Position numbers and translations under genes: made by a program. Below the pieces are notes generated by a model. That model worked only from the letters and a program-made list of their open reading frames with translations. It did no database searches and was not told the DNA's origin. Source: Mycobacterium sp. (GTDB taxonomy: Bacteria > Actinomycetota > Actinomycetes > Mycobacteriales > Mycobacteriaceae). From it: DNA of 5,179 nt. This document shows, piece by piece, positions 4,295 through 5,179 of this stretch. Position 1 is the stretch's first letter. Each line of letters opens with the position of its first letter. The stretch lies in NCBI GenBank assembly GCA_020438915.1, contig JAGQTR010000154.1, positions 1 to 5,179 on the forward strand. The letters are read 5' to 3'.

Positions 4295-5179
4295 TGGCCG
4301 TCGATCTGCAGCACCGGATCCGTTGGTTGGCTCTGCACGGTGTGATCCGCGCGTTGTCGAAGATCGGTGCCCGCCGCGACGGGGATCCGCAGGCTCGGTT
4401 GATCGCCGACCCCGCAGTGCGCGCCGATCCGGCAGCATTCGCCGACGAACTGCGCGACCGTGGCCCGCTCGTTCGGTGCCGCGCCGTCTTGATGACAGTC
4501 GACCACCAGGTCGCCAGCGAGGTCCTGCGCTCCGAGGACTTCCGCGTCTCAGCGCTCGGCTCCGGCCTACCCGCCCCGCTGCGTTGGATCAACCGCAAGA
4601 CCCACCCGGGGCTGCTTCATCCGATTGAACCGCCGTCGCTGCTGTCGATCGAACCGCCCGACCACACCCGCTGCCGCAAGCTGGTGTCCTCGGTGTTCAC
4701 CTCCAGGGCCGTCGCGGCGTTGCGCGACGGGGTGCAGCAGACCGCCGACCAACTACTCGACGATCTCGACGGGGTCTCCGGCGAGGTAGACGTAGTCGCT
4801 CGGTACTGTTCCCAGCTGCCCGTCGCGGTGATCAGCGACATCCTGGGGGTCCCCGAGGGTGACCGGCAGCACATCCTGCACTTTGGTGAGCTCGGAGCGC
4901 CCAGCCTGGACATCGGGCTGTCCTGGCGCCAGTACATGCAGGTGCACGAGGGCATCGTCGGGTTCAACAGCTGGCTGGGTGAGCACCTTGAGCAACTGCG
5001 CCGTAACCCCGGCGACGATTTGATGAGCCAGCTGATCCAGGCCAGCCGGGACGCCGCCGAAGGTGCCCGGCTTTCGCAGCGCGAACTGCAGGCGACCGCC
5101 GGCCTGGTGCTGGCCGCCGGTTTCGAGACCACGGTGAACCTGCTGGGCAACGGCATCCGGATGCTGCTCGACACCCCCG
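4294..5179 (+). CDS. cyp140: Cytochrome P450, CYP140-like (3' end missing)
   Basis: This is a soluble bacterial-type P450, a haem monooxygenase that would need a ferredoxin and reductase encoded elsewhere. The first 295 residues are present. They show the N-terminal region with ADELRDRGPLVR (50-61), the helix C motif PPDHTRCRKLVSSVFT with His124 and Arg126 facing the haem propionates, SQLPVAVISDILGVP (173-187), the DDLMSQLI segment (241-248), and the I-helix AAGFETTVNLL with Gly276 and the acid-alcohol pair Glu278-Thr279. The ExxR motif and the haem-binding Cys loop lie beyond the window. The overall pattern (HGVIRA, RLIADP, LPAPLRW, the I-helix region) resembles M. tuberculosis CYP140 from memory. 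The P450 call is certain; the subfamily and symbol are provisional. The substrate is unknown. ATG at 4294 overlaps the preceding TGA by one base; GTG at 4291, in the same frame, is equally possible. With no Shine-Dalgarno sequence, translation is probably coupled to the upstream gene. Confidence 0.95.
   Translation, partial: MAVDLQHRIRWLALHGVIRALSKIGARRDGDPQARLIADPAVRADPAAFADELRDRGPLVRCRAVLMTVDHQVASEVLRSEDFRVSALGSGLPAPLRWINRKTHPGLLHPIEPPSLLSIEPPDHTRCRKLVSSVFTSRAVAALRDGVQQTADQLLDDLDGVSGEVDVVARYCSQLPVAVISDILGVPEGDRQHILHFGELGAPSLDIGLSWRQYMQVHEGIVGFNSWLGEHLEQLRRNPGDDLMSQLIQASRDAAEGARLSQRELQATAGLVLAAGFETTVNLLGNGIRMLLDTP

Noticed and set aside
1..5179. CRISPR array, insertion sequence, phage or defence system
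   Set aside because: There are no spaced direct repeats of CRISPR type, no transposase or terminal inverted repeats, and no phage or defence motifs. All five genes read as ordinary mycobacterial chromosome.

Overview
The window is GC-rich, and its proteins read as those of an actinobacterium, most likely a nontuberculous Mycobacterium (Mycolicibacterium-type). The first frame closely resembles the remembered Mycobacterium tuberculosis dCTP deaminase. The large central protein belongs to a family I know only from mycobacteria. The last frame resembles the mycobacterial cytochrome P450 CYP140. These assignments rest on reading and memory; no search was run. All five genes lie on the + strand.

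Layout. (1) 1-562: 3' part of dcd, the bifunctional dCTP deaminase/dUTPase that makes dUMP for thymidylate synthesis; only about four N-terminal residues lie outside the window. (2) 563-604: a short gap with a hairpin that spans the dcd stop codon and a good ribosome binding site. (3) 605-1906: a complete Amt/Mep/Rh ammonium transporter starting at TTG. The first histidine of its pore 'twin-His' pair is replaced by glutamate, and no glnK or glnD follows it. (4) 1907-2105: a 199-bp non-coding stretch with a small array of GTCAC/GTAAC elements, a 10-bp direct repeat spaced 63 bp, and a possible leader hairpin before a strong ribosome binding site. (5) 2106-3881: a 591-aa membrane-anchored protein. 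It has an N-terminal degenerate actin/Hsp70-like domain, one transmembrane helix, and a long low-complexity tail that is probably outside the membrane. The tail is Pro/Ala-rich, then Trp-rich, then has PQT/PQV triplets, then is Ser/Gly-rich, and ends in CFLIFCSG with the protein's only two cysteines. (6) 3971-4294: a 107-aa DUF1330-like protein. (7) 4294-5179: the N-terminal two thirds of a cytochrome P450, overlapping the stop of the DUF1330-like gene by one base and running off the window.

How the genes relate. dcd and amt may be read on one transcript, but their functions are not obviously linked. The central membrane protein has its own upstream region and is probably a separate unit. The DUF1330-like gene and the P450 are almost certainly one translationally coupled unit. 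The points most worth following are the His-to-Glu pore in the transporter, the architecture of the central membrane protein with its repeat-prone tail, and the pairing of a small ferredoxin-fold protein with a P450.
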